Assembly (NCBI GenBank): GCA_964431655.1
Contig: CAYSKJ010000146.1
Location: 1-7,767 of the forward strand
DNA: 7,767 nt
Source of the DNA: CAYMEV01 sp964431655 [NCBI: uncultured bacterium]
Lineage (GTDB): Bacteria > CAYMEV01
Reading direction: 5' to 3'
Below, piece by piece: positions 6,510 to 7,767 of this stretch (its first letter is position 1; each line of letters opens with the position of its first letter). The notes beneath the pieces were generated by a model that worked only from the letters and a program-made list of their open reading frames with translations, was not told the origin of the DNA and searched no databases. Made by a program: the position numbers and the translations under genes.

Positions 6510-7718
6510 TTATGAAAGAACCTCCCTGATTCTGTCAAGCGCCCAGTCTATCTCTTCCTTTGTTATTATCAGTGGCGGTGCAAATCTGATTACCTGGTGA
6601 TGTGTTTCTTTTGCAAGAATACCTTTCTCGAAGAGCTTTTCGCAGAAAGGCCTGGCTGTACCGCACTCCTGTTTAATCTCAACACCGACAAACAGTCCTT
6701 TCCCCCTTATTTCCTTAACATAGGGGCTATTTATCTTTATAAGCTCATTTTTGAAATAATTTCCTAATTCGAAGGACCTGCGGGGAAGGTCATAATTCAA
6801 AATCACGTCTATTGCTGCAATACCTATGGCAGATGCCAGTGGGTTTCCACCGAAAGTGGAGCCATGCTCGCCGGGGTTGAATACCTGCATGACTGAATGA
6901 TCAGCAGCAACAGCGGATAAGGGATAGAAACCTCCGCTTATGGCTTTACCCATTATATAAACATCCGGCTCCACGTTTTCCCAGTCACAGCAGAACATTC
7001 TGCCGGTTCTTCCGAAGCCAGTCTGTATCTCATCGGCAATAAACAGGACATTGTTCCTCTTGCATATATCGTAGGATTCTCGTATGAATCCGTCTCTTGG
7101 AACAATTACACCCCCTTCTCCCTGTATGGGTTCAAACATGAATGCCGCGGTATTCGCGTTTATTGAGGTTTTTAAGGCTTCTGTATCACCGTAGGGGATT
7201 ATTTTAAAGTTGGGCGTAAAGGGCCCGAAGCCGTCCCTGTATGCCTCTTCGGTGGAAAACCCGACTATGGTGGTAGTCCTGCCGTGAAAGTTATTTTCAC
7301 AGACAATTATCTCCGCCTTGTCCCTGGGCACTCCCTTAATTTTGTATGCCCATTTCCTGGCCATCTTGATTGCGGTTTCGACAGCTTCTGCGCCGGTGTT
7401 CATGGGCAGAACCTTTTCTTTTTTGGTGATAGTGCAGACCTTTTCCAGAAAATCGCCCATACGGTCATTATGGAAAGCCCTTGAAGTAAGGGTCAATATC
7501 TTCATCTGCTCAATGGCCGGTGCCAGGATTTCAGGGTGCACATGTCCCTGATTAACAGCGCTGTAGGATGCCAGGCAGTCCAGGAATTTTCTTCCCTCGA
7601 CATCATATACCCATACACCTTCGGCCTTCTTTATGACAATATCCAGGGGATGATAATTATTCGCGCCATGTTTTTCTGATTTTTCAATATATTTTTTTGT
7701 GATATCTCCTATTTTCAC
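6510..7718 (-). CDS. rocD: Ornithine--oxo-acid aminotransferase
   Basis: This PLP enzyme (class III/subgroup II aminotransferase) converts L-ornithine + 2-oxoglutarate to glutamate-5-semialdehyde + glutamate, linking arginine/ornithine breakdown to proline and glutamate. The 402 residues match Bacillus RocD (401) nearly end to end. Diagnostic stretches are the N-terminal HGANNYHPLDIVI, YSAVNQGHVHPE, TSRAFHND, the PLP phosphate-binding NTGAEAVETA, FHGRT, EPIQGEGG, FIADEIQTGFGRTG (D229 pairs with the pyridine nitrogen), MGKAISGG (K258, the Schiff-base Lys), HGSTFGGNPLA and VIRFAPPLI. The GANNYHPL and SAVNQGH motifs favour ornithine aminotransferase over N-acetylornithine or GABA aminotransferases. 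The start is GTG at 7718-7716, supported by AAGGAGG eight bases upstream. It is transcribed alone within the window and ends at an intrinsic terminator; no other arginine-catabolism gene is visible. Confidence 0.95.
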   Translation of the reverse strand: MKIGDITKKYIEKSEKHGANNYHPLDIVIKKAEGVWVYDVEGRKFLDCLASYSAVNQGHVHPEILAPAIEQMKILTLTSRAFHNDRMGDFLEKVCTITKKEKVLPMNTGAEAVETAIKMARKWAYKIKGVPRDKAEIIVCENNFHGRTTTIVGFSTEEAYRDGFGPFTPNFKIIPYGDTEALKTSINANTAAFMFEPIQGEGGVIVPRDGFIRESYDICKRNNVLFIADEIQTGFGRTGRMFCCDWENVEPDVYIMGKAISGGFYPLSAVAADHSVMQVFNPGEHGSTFGGNPLASAIGIAAIDVILNYDLPRRSFELGNYFKNELIKINSPYVKEIRGKGLFVGVEIKQECGTARPFCEKLFEKGILAKETHHQVIRFAPPLIITKEEIDWALDRIREVLS

Positions 7719-7767
7719 AAGATTAACCTCCTTGTTTTTCTTTGCAAAGTCAAAATAATATGTTAAA
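7719..7767 (-). promoter_or_regulatory. rocD 5' region with strong RBS, palindrome and possible -10
   Basis: On the minus strand the region contains AAGGAGG (7733-7727), a near-perfect Shine-Dalgarno that decides the GTG start. Upstream is a perfect 10-bp palindrome CTTTGCAAAG (7740-7749) and a -10-like TATTAT at 7760-7755; any -35 box would lie beyond the window edge. If TATTAT is the -10 box, the palindrome would sit just around or after the transcription start, a usual place for a repressor site. A short palindrome in AT-rich DNA can also be chance. Confidence 0.35.

Noticed and set aside
1-7767. Mobile element, CRISPR array, phage or defence genes
   Set aside because: No transposase, integrase, direct-repeat array or recognised defence domain was seen on either strand; gene content is housekeeping and metabolic with uniform composition.

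Overview
This 7.8 kb window has the look of an ordinary chromosomal segment from a moderately AT-rich bacterium. It is gene-dense and shows no mobile element, CRISPR array, rRNA or tRNA. Several features suggest an anaerobic or fermentative diderm: strong Shine-Dalgarno sites, a lipoprotein signal with a relaxed lipobox (F-G-S-C) of the kind common in spirochaetes, a PPi-linked pyruvate phosphate dikinase, and a mutL-miaA junction. The phylum is not secure. Spirochaetota is a guess, and Bacteroidota/Ignavibacteria-like lineages cannot be excluded from sequence alone.

The left half (1-3568) is a tightly packed plus-strand operon. It holds the last codons of a probable mutL, then miaA (tRNA A37 dimethylallyltransferase), a 431-aa TPR lipoprotein with a degenerate SLH-like C-terminus, a 154-aa TPR protein, and mtnP (methylthioadenosine phosphorylase). 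The junctions are ATGA overlaps (mutL/miaA and miaA/lipoprotein), a 2-nt gap and a 9-nt gap, so cotranscription and translational coupling are likely. The operon ends at a near-perfect 14-bp dyad (3586-3615) shared with the convergent gene.

The right half (3618-7718) carries two minus-strand genes: rocD (ornithine aminotransferase, GTG start) upstream and ppdK downstream. A rho-independent terminator follows rocD and a TTGACA-type promoter candidate precedes ppdK, so the two appear to be separate transcription units.

Functionally, the window combines mismatch repair and tRNA modification, purine/methionine salvage (MTA to adenine plus methylthioribose-1-phosphate), pyruvate/PEP interconversion, and ornithine-glutamate-proline metabolism. 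No obviously new system is present. The least explained genes are the two TPR proteins between miaA and mtnP, above all the lipoprotein that couples TPRs to SLH-like repeats.
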